Program-made: the position numbers and the translations under genes
The notes under the pieces: model-generated
Seen by the model: only the letters and a program-made list of their open reading frames with translations
Told to the model about the DNA's origin: nothing
Database searches by the model: none
NCBI RefSeq assembly: GCF_026342355.1
Contig: NZ_JAPEMV010000005.1
Span: forward strand, 372,001 to 436,000
Reading direction: 5' to 3'
DNA length: 64,000 nt
Origin: Streptomyces sp. NBC_00249
GTDB lineage: Bacteria > Actinomycetota > Actinomycetes > Streptomycetales > Streptomycetaceae
Part shown: piece after piece, positions 25,331 through 33,849 of the stretch
Layout of the letters: the number at the start of each line of letters is the position of its first letter
Position numbering within the stretch: the first letter of the stretch is position 1

Positions 25331-25438
25331 GAACGCGTGCTCCTTCTCCCTGGAGCCGCCGAAGACGGGTCGCACACTCGGCAGCGGGCCTCCGCCGACA
25401 CCCCGAATGGGTGACCTATCGCACGAAGGTTTGAGCAG

Positions 25439-25468
25439 ACCCTAGTGACCCGCCTGTGATCACTTCAA
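25439..25468 (-). promoter_or_regulatory. promoter of NlpC/P60 paralogue 2
   Basis: Minus-strand -35 TTGAAG (25463-25468), an 18-base spacer and -10 TAGGGT (25439-25444). The leader of about 100 nt has no fold I recognise; in particular no c-di-AMP (ydaO) riboswitch core is seen. Confidence 0.72.
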
Positions 25469-25626
25469 ATCCCCGGCAGCAAAATTCCGCTTCCCGAGCG
25501 GGTTCTTTACCTACGGCGCACGCTGCGTGCCGGGGAGTTGACGGTCCGTCCTCCCCGCGCACCGCCAATTCCGGCATGGGGAACAGATGTTGGGAAAGCG
25601 GACCGACCCGCCCGAAGCGGGACGGG

Positions 25627-26988
25627 TCAGGACACCCGCGCGAGCCTCTTCAGCAGCAGCGCGGACGTCACCGGCCGGGCTCCCGCCTTCGCCACCCCGT
25701 CGGCCACCTCGCGGTCGGTGGAGACCACCACGACCGGCCGGCCCGGCGGCTCGGCCCGCACCAGCTGGCGGATCAACTCGTCCGCCGTCACCCCGGCCTT
25801 GGAGAACAGCACCCGCACCCCGCGCGGCGGCGCGAGCAGCACCGGCGCCGCCAGCTCCGCCCCGTCGAAGACACAGGTCATCTCGGCGCCCGTCTGCGCG
25901 GCCAGCATCGACAGCCCGCCCAGCAGCCGCAGCCGCTGCTTCTCCAGCGGCATCGTCGGATAGCCGGTCTTGGTCACGTTGTAGCCGTCGACCACCAGAT
26001 GCGCCTGGGGCAGCGCCAACAGCTGGTCCAGCAGCGCCGGATCGGTCTCCGACAGGGCCCGCGCCGCGATGTCCTTCGGGGTCATCCGGCCCGGCTCCAC
26101 CGCCTCCACCGTGTCCGCCGGCCGCGTCGAGACCGGCGGCAGCGCCAGCTCGCGCCGCAGCCCCGCCGCCGCGTCCAGCACGGTGTCCAGCAGCAGCCGC
26201 AGCCGCATGTCCTCGATGCTGCGCCCCTCGCGGGTGGCCCGGCGCGAGGTCTCCAGCGCCGACTCCACCTCCGCCAGACGGGACTTCAGCCGCCGGGTCT
26301 CGCTCTCGGCGGCGGCCACCTGCGCGGCCGCCTCACCGCGGATCCCGTCGATCTCGGCGCCCACCTTGCGCAGCGCCGCCTCGCCCCGCTTGACGTCGCT
26401 CAGAGCACTGCGCAGCTTGCGCTGAAGCGATTCCGCTTCCTTGCGCGCGGCCTCCAGCTCGGTCCGCACCTGCTCCCCGCCGGACCGCTGCGCCTCGCGG
26501 ACCTGGGCCAGCTCCTCGCGCAGCCGCTCCAGTTCCCGGCGGGTCTCGTCGCCCACCCGCTCGGCGTCGGCGCGCTGCGCCTCCTCGCCCGCGGCGGCGA
26601 CCAGCTTGACCCAGCCGGCCGGGCGCAGCACGTACGCCGCGGCCGCCACGTCCAGCGGATCGGCGGCGGCGGGCGGGGCCCCGGCCTCCAGCGCCCCGGC
26701 CAGCTCCGACTGCGCCTCGCGCAGCTTCTCCGCGATCCGGCCTCGGAAGACCCCGTCGGTCTCCACGGCGGCGGCCATGGCGTTGCCCGCGAACTTGGCG
26801 CGCCGGGTCGGGGTGAAACGGGCGTACTGGCGCAGCTGCGCCGGGAGGTCCGCGACCGTCAGCCCGCCGAAGGCGTCCGACACGAGCGCGACGACCCGGC
26901 GCCGCACGCCTTCCGGCAGCGGGCGGTCGAGCACCTCTGCGGCGTCGCCGGCCGCGTCGGCCGGCTCAGCGCCGCTTGCTGGCTCCAC
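25627..26988 (-). CDS. coiled-coil protein with C-terminal NYN nuclease-like domain
   Basis: A 453-residue cytoplasmic protein. A helical N-terminal domain (about 1-140) is followed by a long Glu/Arg/Ala-rich coiled coil (about 140-290). A YacP-like NYN (PIN-fold) domain comes last, beginning LPQAHLVVDGYNVTKTGYPTMPLEKQRLRLL with the conserved Asp in VVDGYN. CVFDGAE, ITADELIRQL-like GVTADELIRQLV and VVVSTDREVADG supply further acidic metal-binding residues. It is probably an RNA-processing or RNA-binding protein. The GTG at 26988 has a weak GGGGTGA upstream. It is co-directional with the small zinc-ribbon gene upstream. Confidence 0.87.
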   Translation of the reverse strand: MEPASGAEPADAAGDAAEVLDRPLPEGVRRRVVALVSDAFGGLTVADLPAQLRQYARFTPTRRAKFAGNAMAAAVETDGVFRGRIAEKLREAQSELAGALEAGAPPAAADPLDVAAAAYVLRPAGWVKLVAAAGEEAQRADAERVGDETRRELERLREELAQVREAQRSGGEQVRTELEAARKEAESLQRKLRSALSDVKRGEAALRKVGAEIDGIRGEAAAQVAAAESETRRLKSRLAEVESALETSRRATREGRSIEDMRLRLLLDTVLDAAAGLRRELALPPVSTRPADTVEAVEPGRMTPKDIAARALSETDPALLDQLLALPQAHLVVDGYNVTKTGYPTMPLEKQRLRLLGGLSMLAAQTGAEMTCVFDGAELAAPVLLAPPRGVRVLFSKAGVTADELIRQLVRAEPPGRPVVVVSTDREVADGVAKAGARPVTSALLLKRLARVS

Positions 26989-27030
26989 AATCCGTCACCC
27001 CTACCGTGATCTACTGTGGGCCCCGCTCCG

Positions 27031-27270
27031 TCAGGAGTCGGCGCCCGGCCTGTCCACGAGCTCGATCTGGTCCACCGCGTTGCACCAGCGGCAGCGGACC
27101 GACTCGATGGTCTCACTGACCACCTCGCGCTCCTCGACCTTGGGCTCCCCGGCGAGGTCCAGGTGGACGTACTCCACGACCTTCGACGAACGGGTGACGT
27201 CGAAGCGCGTGAGGTTGCCGCACAGCGTGCAGCGCCACCGGGTGGTGTCGGTCGGCAGGGGAACCGTCAT
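27031..27270 (-). CDS. small zinc-ribbon protein
   Basis: A 79-residue conserved actinobacterial protein with two CxxC knuckles (CTLCGN near residue 15 and CRWCNA near residue 62), probably one zinc ribbon. It lies 42 bp upstream of the NYN gene on the same strand, which suggests a shared nucleic-acid role, but function is unknown. The ATG at 27270 with AAGGAG upstream is chosen over an ATG at 27297 that has no ribosome site. Confidence 0.82.
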   Translation of the reverse strand: MTVPLPTDTTRWRCTLCGNLTRFDVTRSSKVVEYVHLDLAGEPKVEEREVVSETIESVRCRWCNAVDQIELVDRPGADS

Positions 27271-27394
27271 CGGGCCGCTCTCTCCTTCGTAGCTCATTCA
27301 ATTAAAGCCTTCCGCGGCGGTCCACGGACCGCAGCCGTAACCCTACGGCCTGGCACCACCGTCAGGTGGGTCCGTCTGCGTCATGCTCTGTCGC

Positions 27395-28117
27395 ATGATC
27401 GTAAGGTGGCGGACCGTACGCGAGGCCGCCCGGGGCCCGGTGATGACGTACGCGCTGATCGCCGGATGCTGCGTGGCGTTCCTGTTCAGCCCGGCGTCCG
27501 GCCTGAACCCGGCCTACGGGACGGGCGAGCGGCTGCTGGAGACGGGCACGGCCTACTTCCGGCACTGGGGGGTGGTCCCCGTCGAGCTCTTCTCCGGGGC
27601 GGGCCGCCCGCTGCTGACCCCGCTGACCGCCCTCTTCGTCCACGGCAGCTGGCTGCACCTGCTCGGGAACATGCTCTTCCTCTACGTCTTCGGCGCGATG
27701 ACGGAGGAGCGGATGGGCCGGGCGCCCTTCCTGGTGTTCTACGTCTGCACGGGCTACCTCGCGCTCGCGGCGTACGCGGCGGCCAACGCCTCCTCCGACC
27801 AGACCCTGGTCGGGGCGTCCGGCGCGATCTCGGCGGTCCTCGGCGCGTTCCTGTGCCTGTTCCCCAGGGCCCGGGTGACGAGCCTGTTCCCCTTCCTCCT
27901 CTTCCTGCCGCTGCGCTTCCCCGCGTGGATCGTCCTGATGTTCTGGTTCGGGCTCCAGTGGCTGGCGGCGCACCGGGCGGGGAGCGGCCCCGGAGTGGCC
28001 TACCTGGCCCATGTCGTGGGCTTCTCGGTGGGCTTCCTCTACGCGTGGGTGCGCTATCGCCGTACGACTAGAGTGAGACGACCAGTGACTGCCGGCGAGG
28101 GAGACAGCCAACCGTGA
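27395..28117 (+). CDS. rhomboid-family intramembrane serine protease
   Basis: Integral membrane protease of about 240 residues with six hydrophobic segments. The catalytic Ser is S142 in TLVGASGAISAVLG and the partner His is H206 in AYLAHVVGFSVGF. The upstream HGSWLHLLGNMLFLYVFG (HxxxxHxxxN, with oxyanion His and Asn) is the rhomboid signature. ATGs at 27383, 27395 and 27443 are all possible starts; none has a clear ribosome site. It overlaps the next gene by four bases (GTGA). Confidence 0.92.
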   Translation: MIVRWRTVREAARGPVMTYALIAGCCVAFLFSPASGLNPAYGTGERLLETGTAYFRHWGVVPVELFSGAGRPLLTPLTALFVHGSWLHLLGNMLFLYVFGAMTEERMGRAPFLVFYVCTGYLALAAYAAANASSDQTLVGASGAISAVLGAFLCLFPRARVTSLFPFLLFLPLRFPAWIVLMFWFGLQWLAAHRAGSGPGVAYLAHVVGFSVGFLYAWVRYRRTTRVRRPVTAGEGDSQP

Positions 28118-28395
28118 TCACCGCGATCGTGCTCATCAAGACCAGCGTGGACCGCATCCCCGAGATCGCCGAGTCCATCGCCGCGCTGGACAGCGTCAGC
28201 GAGGTCTACTCCGTCACCGGTACGTACGACCTGATCGCGCTGGTCCGCGTGGCCCGCCACGAGAACCTCGCGGACATCATCCCGGGCCGCATCAGCAAGA
28301 TCCCGGGCGTCGAGGCCACCGACACCCACGTGGCGTTCCGCACCTACTCCCAGCACGACCTGGAAGCGGCCTTCGCCATCGGCCTCGACGCCTGA
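28114..28395 (+). CDS. stand-alone Lrp/AsnC ligand-binding (RAM) domain protein
   Basis: Only 93 residues long and consisting of an AsnC-type effector domain (MITAIVLIKTSVDRIPEIAESIAALDSVSEVYSVTGTYDLIALVRV) with no helix-turn-helix. Such stand-alone RAM domains form dimers or higher rings that bind amino acids and may associate with full-length Lrp proteins. The GTG overlaps the rhomboid stop codon (GTGA), so translation is coupled. The family is well conserved in Streptomyces; ligand unknown. Confidence 0.88.
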   Translation: MITAIVLIKTSVDRIPEIAESIAALDSVSEVYSVTGTYDLIALVRVARHENLADIIPGRISKIPGVEATDTHVAFRTYSQHDLEAAFAIGLDA

Positions 28396-28422
28396 CGCCT
28401 GGCCGGCGGGGGAACGCAACAC

Positions 28423-28450
28423 CCCGGGCCACGCCCGGGCCACGCCCGGG
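28423..28450. terminator. GC hairpin between convergent genes
   Basis: CCCGGGC-cac-GCCCGGG is repeated with overlap (28423-28439 and 28434-28450), allowing two alternative 7-bp stems. The position between convergent genes suits a terminator. The rest of 28396-28562 is low-complexity GC with nothing else to report. Confidence 0.45.
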
Positions 28451-28562
28451 ACCCGCACCGGGCCTCCCGGCCCCGCCCGGCCGCTGCCCCCGCGCCCGGT
28501 CCGGCCCGGCGCGGGTCCGCCCCTGCCCGGTCCCGGCAGGCTCGCCCCGACCCCGGTCCCGC

Positions 28563-29156
28563 TCAGCCCCGGCCCAGCTCCGGCAGCCGCTCGCCGGCCA
28601 GGGCCGGGCGGCCCTCCAGGAGCCGGAAGAGGTAACCGCGCAGGTACTCCCCCAGGCCGCTGTCGACGTAGGCCGCGTACGCGCGGGCCCCGGCGGCCGC
28701 GTCCCGCTCCTCCGGGCGCCCGGACCGGGCCCAGGGCCCCCGCCCCGCGCCGACGGCCCACTCGCGCACGCGGCCCCGCCCGCTCCACCACTCCCGCACG
28801 AGCTCCGGGCTCCAGTGCAGGTCCCCGTCGCCGCCGTAGCCGCCGAAGGGGTCGCACTCCGCGGCGTGGATCACCGCGTACACCTCGGCCGGCGTCCGCG
28901 GCTGGCGGTAGACGATCTCGGCCCCGTACGCGTCCTCGTAGAGCACGTTGTCCGGCGCACAGCCCCGCCCGGTCCAGCAGGTGTCGGTCTCCGACGAGTA
29001 CACCGGGCCCGGAACGGTACGCCAGTCCCGCCGCTCCCAGCCGCCGGGCGCGGCCCCGGACCAGTCCCCCAGCAGCGGACCGACCGGCGCCCAGTCCTGC
29101 GGCATCGGCCCGCCCACCGCCGCGCGCAGGGTCGGCAGGGGATCCCAGTACGTCAT
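28563..29156 (-). CDS. conserved hypothetical protein
   Basis: I do not recognise the family. The 197-residue soluble protein is rich in Trp and Tyr (TYWDPLP, CWTGRGCAPDNVLYEDAYGAEIVYRQPRTPAEVYAVIHAAECDPFGGYGGDGDLHWSPELVREWW). It has three or four Cys, no signal peptide and no membrane segment. It begins 13 bp after the SufS-like PLP enzyme on the same strand, so it is very likely in the same riboswitch-controlled operon and may serve sulfur metabolism; that is inference from context only. Confidence 0.7.
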   Translation of the reverse strand: MTYWDPLPTLRAAVGGPMPQDWAPVGPLLGDWSGAAPGGWERRDWRTVPGPVYSSETDTCWTGRGCAPDNVLYEDAYGAEIVYRQPRTPAEVYAVIHAAECDPFGGYGGDGDLHWSPELVREWWSGRGRVREWAVGAGRGPWARSGRPEERDAAAGARAYAAYVDSGLGEYLRGYLFRLLEGRPALAGERLPELGRG

Positions 29157-29169
29157 GGGCGACAGCCTG

Positions 29170-30558
29170 TCAGACGGCGGGGACGCAGCGGCCTTCCTCG
29201 GTGCGGTACTGCCACTTGGCGCCGTCCGCGACGAGTTCGCGCACCGCGCGGACGAAGCGCTCGACGTGCTCGTCGGGGGTGCCCGCGCCGAAGCTGACGC
29301 GGATCGCGTTCAGGGAGCGCTCGCCCGGGGCGGCCTCGGGGGCCCCGCACTCGCCCGGCTCCTGCGGCTCGCTGCCGAGCAGGGTGCGGACCAGGGGGTG
29401 GGCGCAGAAGAGGCCGTCGCGGACGCCGATGCCGTACTCGGCGGACAGGGCGGCCGCGAAGTGGGAGCTGTTCCAGCCGTCGACGACGAAGGAGATGACG
29501 CCGACGCGCGGGGCGTCGTCCCCGAAGAGGGACAGCACCCGCACCGCCGGGACCTCGGCGAGGCCCTCGCGGACCTTGGCGATGAGCTGGTTCTCGCGGG
29601 CGACCAGGTTCTCGAACCCGGCCTCCTTCAGCGCCCGGCAGGCGGAGGCGATGGAGTAGACGCCGATGACGTTCGGCGAGCCGGCCTCGTGGCGGGCGGC
29701 GGTGGTGTGCCACTCGACGTCGACGCCGCCGTCCTCACGGCGGGCGACCTTGCGGGAGGCACCGCCACCGGCGAGGTACGGCTGCGCCTCCTGGAGCCAG
29801 TCGGCCCGGCCGGCGAGCACGCCCGAGCCGAAGGGCGCGTACAGCTTGTGCCCGGAGAAGGCGACCCAGTCCACGTCCAGCTCCCGCACCGAGACGGGGT
29901 GGTGGGGGGCCAGCTGGGCGGCGTCCAGCACGATCCGCGCGCCGTGGGCGTGCGCGGCGGCGGCCAGCTCCTTGACCGGCCACAGCTCACCGGTGACGTT
30001 GGAGGCGCCGGTGACGCAGACCAGCGCCGGCCCGTAGGGCTCGCGGTCGGCGAGGGCCCGCTCCAGGGTGGCGACGGCCTCGCCGGGGGTGCGGGGGGCG
30101 TTGAGGTAGGTGACCCGCGCGTCGGTCCAGGGCAGCAGCGAGGCGTGGTGCTCGGTCTCGAAGACGAAGACCTGGCAGCCGGCCGGGAGGGTGGCGGCGA
30201 GCAGGTTCAGCGAGTCGGTGGTGGACCGGGTGAAGACCACCTGGTCGGAGGGCCGGCAGTCGAGGAACTCGGCGACGGCCGTGCGGCTCTGCTCGAACAG
30301 GTCGGTGGAGAGCTGCGAGAGGTACCCGGCGCCGCGGTGGACGCTGCCGTAGTACGGGGCGTACGCGGCGACGTCGTCCCAGACCCGCTGGAGGGCGGGG
30401 GCGCTGGCGGCGTAGTCCAGGGCGGCGTAGGTGACCTCGCCGCCGGTGACGAGCGGGACGGTGACGTCGCGGCCGAGGACCGGCAGCGGCCCGGCACAGG
30501 CGGGGCCCTCGGCGGTGGCGGCAGCGGCGGTGGCGACGGCGTTCAGGGATGCGGACAT
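29170..30558 (-). CDS. class V aminotransferase, SufS-like cysteine desulfurase family
   Basis: PLP enzyme of 462 residues: YAASAPALQRVWDDV, TRSTTDSLNLLA, FETEHHASLLPW, LDAAQLAPH (PLP-binding Asp) and the Schiff-base K238 in WVAFSGHKLYAPFG. A Cys (C385, RDGLFCAHPLV) lies where SufS-type desulfurases carry the persulfide Cys, so sulfur transfer from cysteine or a related C-S lyase reaction is plausible. The sequence is diverged and a true aminotransferase cannot be excluded. ATG at 30558 follows GGGAG. Control by a SAM-IV riboswitch ties it to sulfur and methionine economy. It is distinct from the TusA-fused desulfurase at 41.85 kb. Confidence 0.85.
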   Translation of the reverse strand: MSASLNAVATAAAATAEGPACAGPLPVLGRDVTVPLVTGGEVTYAALDYAASAPALQRVWDDVAAYAPYYGSVHRGAGYLSQLSTDLFEQSRTAVAEFLDCRPSDQVVFTRSTTDSLNLLAATLPAGCQVFVFETEHHASLLPWTDARVTYLNAPRTPGEAVATLERALADREPYGPALVCVTGASNVTGELWPVKELAAAAHAHGARIVLDAAQLAPHHPVSVRELDVDWVAFSGHKLYAPFGSGVLAGRADWLQEAQPYLAGGGASRKVARREDGGVDVEWHTTAARHEAGSPNVIGVYSIASACRALKEAGFENLVARENQLIAKVREGLAEVPAVRVLSLFGDDAPRVGVISFVVDGWNSSHFAAALSAEYGIGVRDGLFCAHPLVRTLLGSEPQEPGECGAPEAAPGERSLNAIRVSFGAGTPDEHVERFVRAVRELVADGAKWQYRTEEGRCVPAV

Positions 30559-30740
30559 GGCGGTGTCTCCCGGCAGGGCAGAGGTGAATGGCTTCGGTGT
30601 GCCCGTACGCGGGTACGGCGGCGCTGAAGGCCGTCCGGGGTACGGGAAAGTCCTCGGAAAGGAGTGACGGGTACACGGAAGTGACCCTGTTCCGAGGGTT
30701 GAAGAAGGGGCGGATCCGCCCTATCGCATTCGCTTGCTCA

Positions 30741-30781
30741 CGGAAAAGCTCCTCGAGAGACCAGGACCCCTGGTGTCGAGG
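30741..30781 (-). terminator. expression-platform terminator after the SAM-IV riboswitch
   Basis: Minus-strand hairpin with outer stem CCTCGA/TCGAGG (30776-30781 with 30751-30756) and inner stem ACCAGG/CCTGGT, followed by AGCTTTTCC. The short T-run is rare for this genome and suggests real intrinsic termination when the riboswitch is occupied. Confidence 0.7.
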
Positions 30782-30784
30782 GAT

Positions 30785-30898
30785 CCGCGCTTGCCGTAGG
30801 CCTTGCTGCCTACGACCTGGTCATCACCCGGGGCACCCCGCCACGGAAGGAGGGTTGCCGGACAGCAAGCCGGGGCCTAAACGCTGTCACTCGTGACC
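30785..30898 (-). promoter_or_regulatory. SAM-IV riboswitch
   Basis: Minus-strand RNA with closing helix GGTCA...TGACC (30898 to about 30818) and the SAM core GGCCCCGGCTTGCTGTCCGG, CGGCAACCCTCC and GGCGGGGTGCC. A 3' hairpin CGTAGGC/GCCTACG follows, typical of SAM-IV in Streptomyces. It binds S-adenosylmethionine and is expected to lower expression of the downstream PLP-enzyme operon when SAM is plentiful. Recognised from the consensus core by eye; Rfam scoring would confirm the class. Confidence 0.85.
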
Positions 30899-30906
30899 TG
30901 GTCAGC

Positions 30907-30934
30907 ATCCTGCCACATGATCCGCCGAACGCAA
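30907..30934 (-). promoter_or_regulatory. promoter of the SAM-IV riboswitch transcript
   Basis: Minus-strand -35 TTGCGT (30929-30934), 16-base spacer, -10 CAGGAT (30907-30912). A start about 7 bases downstream would put the riboswitch at the very 5' end of the RNA. The -35 abuts the trpD terminator stem. Confidence 0.6.
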
Positions 30935-30963
30935 GAGCCCGGTCCGCATGGCGGACCGGGCTC
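30935..30963 (-). terminator. trpD terminator
   Basis: Perfect 13-bp stem GAGCCCGGTCCGC / GCGGACCGGGCTC with a 3-base loop, 41 bp after the trpD stop. Confidence 0.85.
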
Positions 30964-31003
30964 GAGGCCGAAAACGATCAGTGCCGACGGCGCCGGGCGC
31001 GGC

Positions 31004-32068
31004 TCAGCGGTTGCTGGCCGCCACCCACCGGTCCAGCGCCGCCTGCGCCTCACCGGAGTCGATGGACTCGGCCGCCCGGACGATGCCCGCCGCGAGCTGC
31101 TCCTCCAGGGACCCCGTGCCCGGGTCCAGCGCCACCAGGGCCGCCGCCGAGTTCAGCAGCACGGCGTCCCGTACGGGGCCGCTCTCGCCGCCCAGCAGCC
31201 TGCGGGCGACGTCCGCGTTGTACGAGGCGTCCTCGCCCCGCAGACGGGAGACGTCGACGACCGGGATCCCGACGTCGCGCGGGTCGAAGGGCAGCTCGGT
31301 CACGGTGCCCTCGCGCACCCACCACACCCGGGAGGTGGCGGTGGTGGTCAGCTCGTCCATGCCGTCGTCGCCCCGGAAGACCAGCGCCGAGGAGCCCCGC
31401 TCCGCGAGGACCCCGGCCACGATGGGGGCCACCCGGGGGTCGGCCACGCCGGTGGCCTGCGCGCGGACCCGGGCCGGGTTGGTGAGCGGGCCCAGGAAGT
31501 TGAAGGTGGTCCGGATGCCCAGCTCCTTGCGGGCCGCCGCCACGTGCCGCAGCGCCGGGTGGAACTTCACCGCGAAGCAGAAGGTGATGCCGGCCTCCTC
31601 GGCCACCTCCACGACCCGGGCCGGGGTCAGGCCGAGGTTGACGCCGAGTTTCTCCAGCACGTCGGAGGAGCCGCTCGCGGAGGACGCGGCCCGGTTGCCG
31701 TGCTTGACGACCTTGGCGCCCGTACCGGCCACCACGAGGGCCGACATCGTGGAGATGTTGACCGTCTTCGCGCCGTCGCCGCCGGTGCCGACGATGTCCA
31801 CCGTGCGGCCCGGGACCTCGATCAGATTGGCGTGATCGTACATGGCGCGGACCATGCCGTTGATCTCCGCGACGGTCTCCCCCTTGGCCCGCAGCGCGAC
31901 CATGAAACCGGCGATCTGCGCGTCGGTGGCCTCTCCCCGCATGATCCGGTCCATGGCCCAGGCGGTGTCGTCCGCGCCGAGGTCCTGGCCGGTCAGCAGG
32001 GCGTCGAGGACGCCCGGCCAGCCACGGGCCGCCACGCTGTCGCCGCCTGCCGGGGTCACAACGTTCAT
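31004..32068 (-). CDS. trpD: anthranilate phosphoribosyltransferase
   Basis: Second tryptophan-pathway step: anthranilate plus PRPP gives phosphoribosyl-anthranilate. The 354 residues have VDIVGTGGDGAKTVNIST (PRPP-binding GTGGD), VVKHGNRAASSASGSSDVLEKLGVNL (KHGNR) and NFLGPLTNPARV. ATG at 32068 with AGGAG six bases upstream is preferred over the in-frame ATG at 32089. It stands alone between the respiratory operon and the riboswitch operon, away from trpEG, so tryptophan genes are dispersed here. No attenuator is seen upstream. Confidence 0.96.
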   Translation of the reverse strand: MNVVTPAGGDSVAARGWPGVLDALLTGQDLGADDTAWAMDRIMRGEATDAQIAGFMVALRAKGETVAEINGMVRAMYDHANLIEVPGRTVDIVGTGGDGAKTVNISTMSALVVAGTGAKVVKHGNRAASSASGSSDVLEKLGVNLGLTPARVVEVAEEAGITFCFAVKFHPALRHVAAARKELGIRTTFNFLGPLTNPARVRAQATGVADPRVAPIVAGVLAERGSSALVFRGDDGMDELTTTATSRVWWVREGTVTELPFDPRDVGIPVVDVSRLRGEDASYNADVARRLLGGESGPVRDAVLLNSAAALVALDPGTGSLEEQLAAGIVRAAESIDSGEAQAALDRWVAASNR

Positions 32069-32136
32069 GGTCCGCTCCTGATGGTCCACGTCTGAATGGG
32101 AAGGATCTCAGCCTATCCAGCCCCGGGGACGGCGAA

Positions 32137-32165
32137 GAGCCCCGTCCAGACACTGGACGGGGCTC
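32137..32165 (-). terminator. terminator of the ctaE-qcrCAB operon
   Basis: Perfect 13-bp stem GAGCCCCGTCCAG / CTGGACGGGGCTC with a 3-base loop, about 60 bp past the qcrB stop. Confidence 0.87.
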
Positions 32166-32223
32166 TCACCGTGGCGACACCAGGATTGGCCGAAACCCAT
32201 CCCTCAAGCTGTCGTGCCGGAGA

Positions 32224-33849
32224 TCAGTGGTGGCCGTGGCCGCTCTGGATCTCCTTGTACTCCTCCACCGTGGGCTTCGGAATCTGGTTGTTCTCCGCGA
32301 ACATGCCCTTGCTGAGCTTGACCCGGAGCTTCTCCGCGCCGCTCACCTTGCGCTCGACACCGTTCTCGTCGACCGTGGGGCCGATCTCGAGCGGCTCGTA
32401 CTGCTCGTGCGAGGTGAGGGTGTGCAGCTTGCCCTGCGACAGCGGCTCGTGGACCTCGACGAACTCACCGTGCGGCAGACGCTTGATGATGCCGGTCTCG
32501 CGACCGTGCAGCACCTTGTCGTTGTCCCGGCGCTGGAGGCCGAGGCAGATCCGCTTGGTGACGATGAAGGCGAGGACCGGGACGACGAAGAAGCCGATCC
32601 GGACGAACCAGGTGATCGAGTTGATCGACAGGTGGAAGTACTGGGCGAACATGTCGTTGCCGCCGCCGATGAGGAGCACGATGTACTCCGCGATCCAGGC
32701 GACACCGAAGGCCGTACGGGTCGGGACGTTGCGCGGGCGGTCCAGGATGTGGTGCTCGCGCTTGTCCCCGGTGACCCAGGACTCGATGAACGGCCAGACG
32801 GCGATGGCACCCAGGACCAGCGGGAAGAGCACCAGCGGGATGAACACGCCCAGGACGAGCGTGTGGCCCCACAGGTTGATCTCCCAGCCCGGCATCGCAC
32901 GGATGAGGCCTTCCGGCATACCCATGTACCAGTCGGGCTGCGCACCGGTGGACACGTGGTCCGGACGGTACGGGCCGAGCGCCCAGATCGGGTTGATCGA
33001 GGCGAGCGCCGCGATGGCCGCGATGACACCGAAGACCAGGAAGAAGAAGCCTCCGGCCTTGGCCATGTAGACCGGCAGCAGCGGCATGCCGACGACGTTC
33101 TTCTCGGTCTTGCCGGGGCCGGCGTACTGGGTGTGCTTGTGGAACACGACCAGGATCAGGTGGGCGACCAGCAGGCCCATCATGATGCCGGGCAGCAGCA
33201 GGATGTGCACCGAGTAGAAGCGTGCGACGAAGTCGCCGCCCGGGAACTCGCCGCCGAACAGGAACATCGACAGGTAGGTGCCGACGATCGGGACGGAGAG
33301 GATGGCGCCCTGCATGAAGCGGACACCGGTACCCGAGAGCAGGTCGTCCGGCAGGGAGTAACCGGTGAAACCGGTGAACATGCCGAGGACCAGCAGCAGG
33401 AAGCCGAAGATCCAGTTGACCTCACGCGGCTTGCGGAACGCACCCGTGAAGAAGACGCGCATCATGTGCACGACCATGGCCGCGACGAAGATCAGCGCCG
33501 CCCAGTGGTGGATCTGCCGGATCAGCAGACCGCCGCGGACGTCGAAGCTGATGTCGAGCGTCGAGGCGAAGGCCTCGGACATCATGACGCCCTGCATCGG
33601 CACGTACGAGCCGTGGTACTCCACCTCGTTCATGCTCGGGTGGAAGAACAGCGTCAGGTACACACCCGTGAGGATGATGATGACGAAGGCGTAGAGGCAG
33701 ATCTCACCCAGCATGAAGGACCAGTGGTCCGGGAAGATCTTGCGCATGTTCGCCTTGGCGAGGCTGTAGATGCCCAGGCGGCCGTCCGCCCAGTCCGCTA
33801 CGCGCTCGCCGGCCGGCGCTTTGCGCTCGTTGTTGTCGCTGGTGCTCAT
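32224..33849 (-). CDS. qcrB: cytochrome bc1 complex cytochrome b subunit
   Basis: Quinol-oxidising, proton-translocating core of complex III. The 541 residues contain the haem bL/bH helices with HHWAALIFVAAMVVHMMRVFFTGAFRKPREVNWI and FYSVHILLLPGIMMGLLVAHLILVVFHKHTQ. PDWYMGMPEG takes the place of the PEWY quinol-site motif. The C-terminal extension (about 120 residues beyond the mitochondrial-type core) is typical of actinobacterial QcrB. Last gene of ctaE-qcrC-qcrA-qcrB, overlapping qcrA by four bases (ATGA). Confidence 0.97.
   Translation of the reverse strand: MSTSDNNERKAPAGERVADWADGRLGIYSLAKANMRKIFPDHWSFMLGEICLYAFVIIILTGVYLTLFFHPSMNEVEYHGSYVPMQGVMMSEAFASTLDISFDVRGGLLIRQIHHWAALIFVAAMVVHMMRVFFTGAFRKPREVNWIFGFLLLVLGMFTGFTGYSLPDDLLSGTGVRFMQGAILSVPIVGTYLSMFLFGGEFPGGDFVARFYSVHILLLPGIMMGLLVAHLILVVFHKHTQYAGPGKTEKNVVGMPLLPVYMAKAGGFFFLVFGVIAAIAALASINPIWALGPYRPDHVSTGAQPDWYMGMPEGLIRAMPGWEINLWGHTLVLGVFIPLVLFPLVLGAIAVWPFIESWVTGDKREHHILDRPRNVPTRTAFGVAWIAEYIVLLIGGGNDMFAQYFHLSINSITWFVRIGFFVVPVLAFIVTKRICLGLQRRDNDKVLHGRETGIIKRLPHGEFVEVHEPLSQGKLHTLTSHEQYEPLEIGPTVDENGVERKVSGAEKLRVKLSKGMFAENNQIPKPTVEEYKEIQSGHGHH

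Noticed and set aside
25331..25626. Possible c-di-AMP (ydaO) riboswitch before the NlpC/P60 gene.
   Set aside because: Such elements are known upstream of cell-wall hydrolases, but the conserved ydaO core blocks are not visible in this leader.
30699..30735. Tiny reading frame GTG AGC AAG CGA ATG CGA TAG after the riboswitch terminator as a leader peptide.
   Set aside because: Only six codons, no runs of a regulatory amino acid and no ribosome site, so it cannot be supported.
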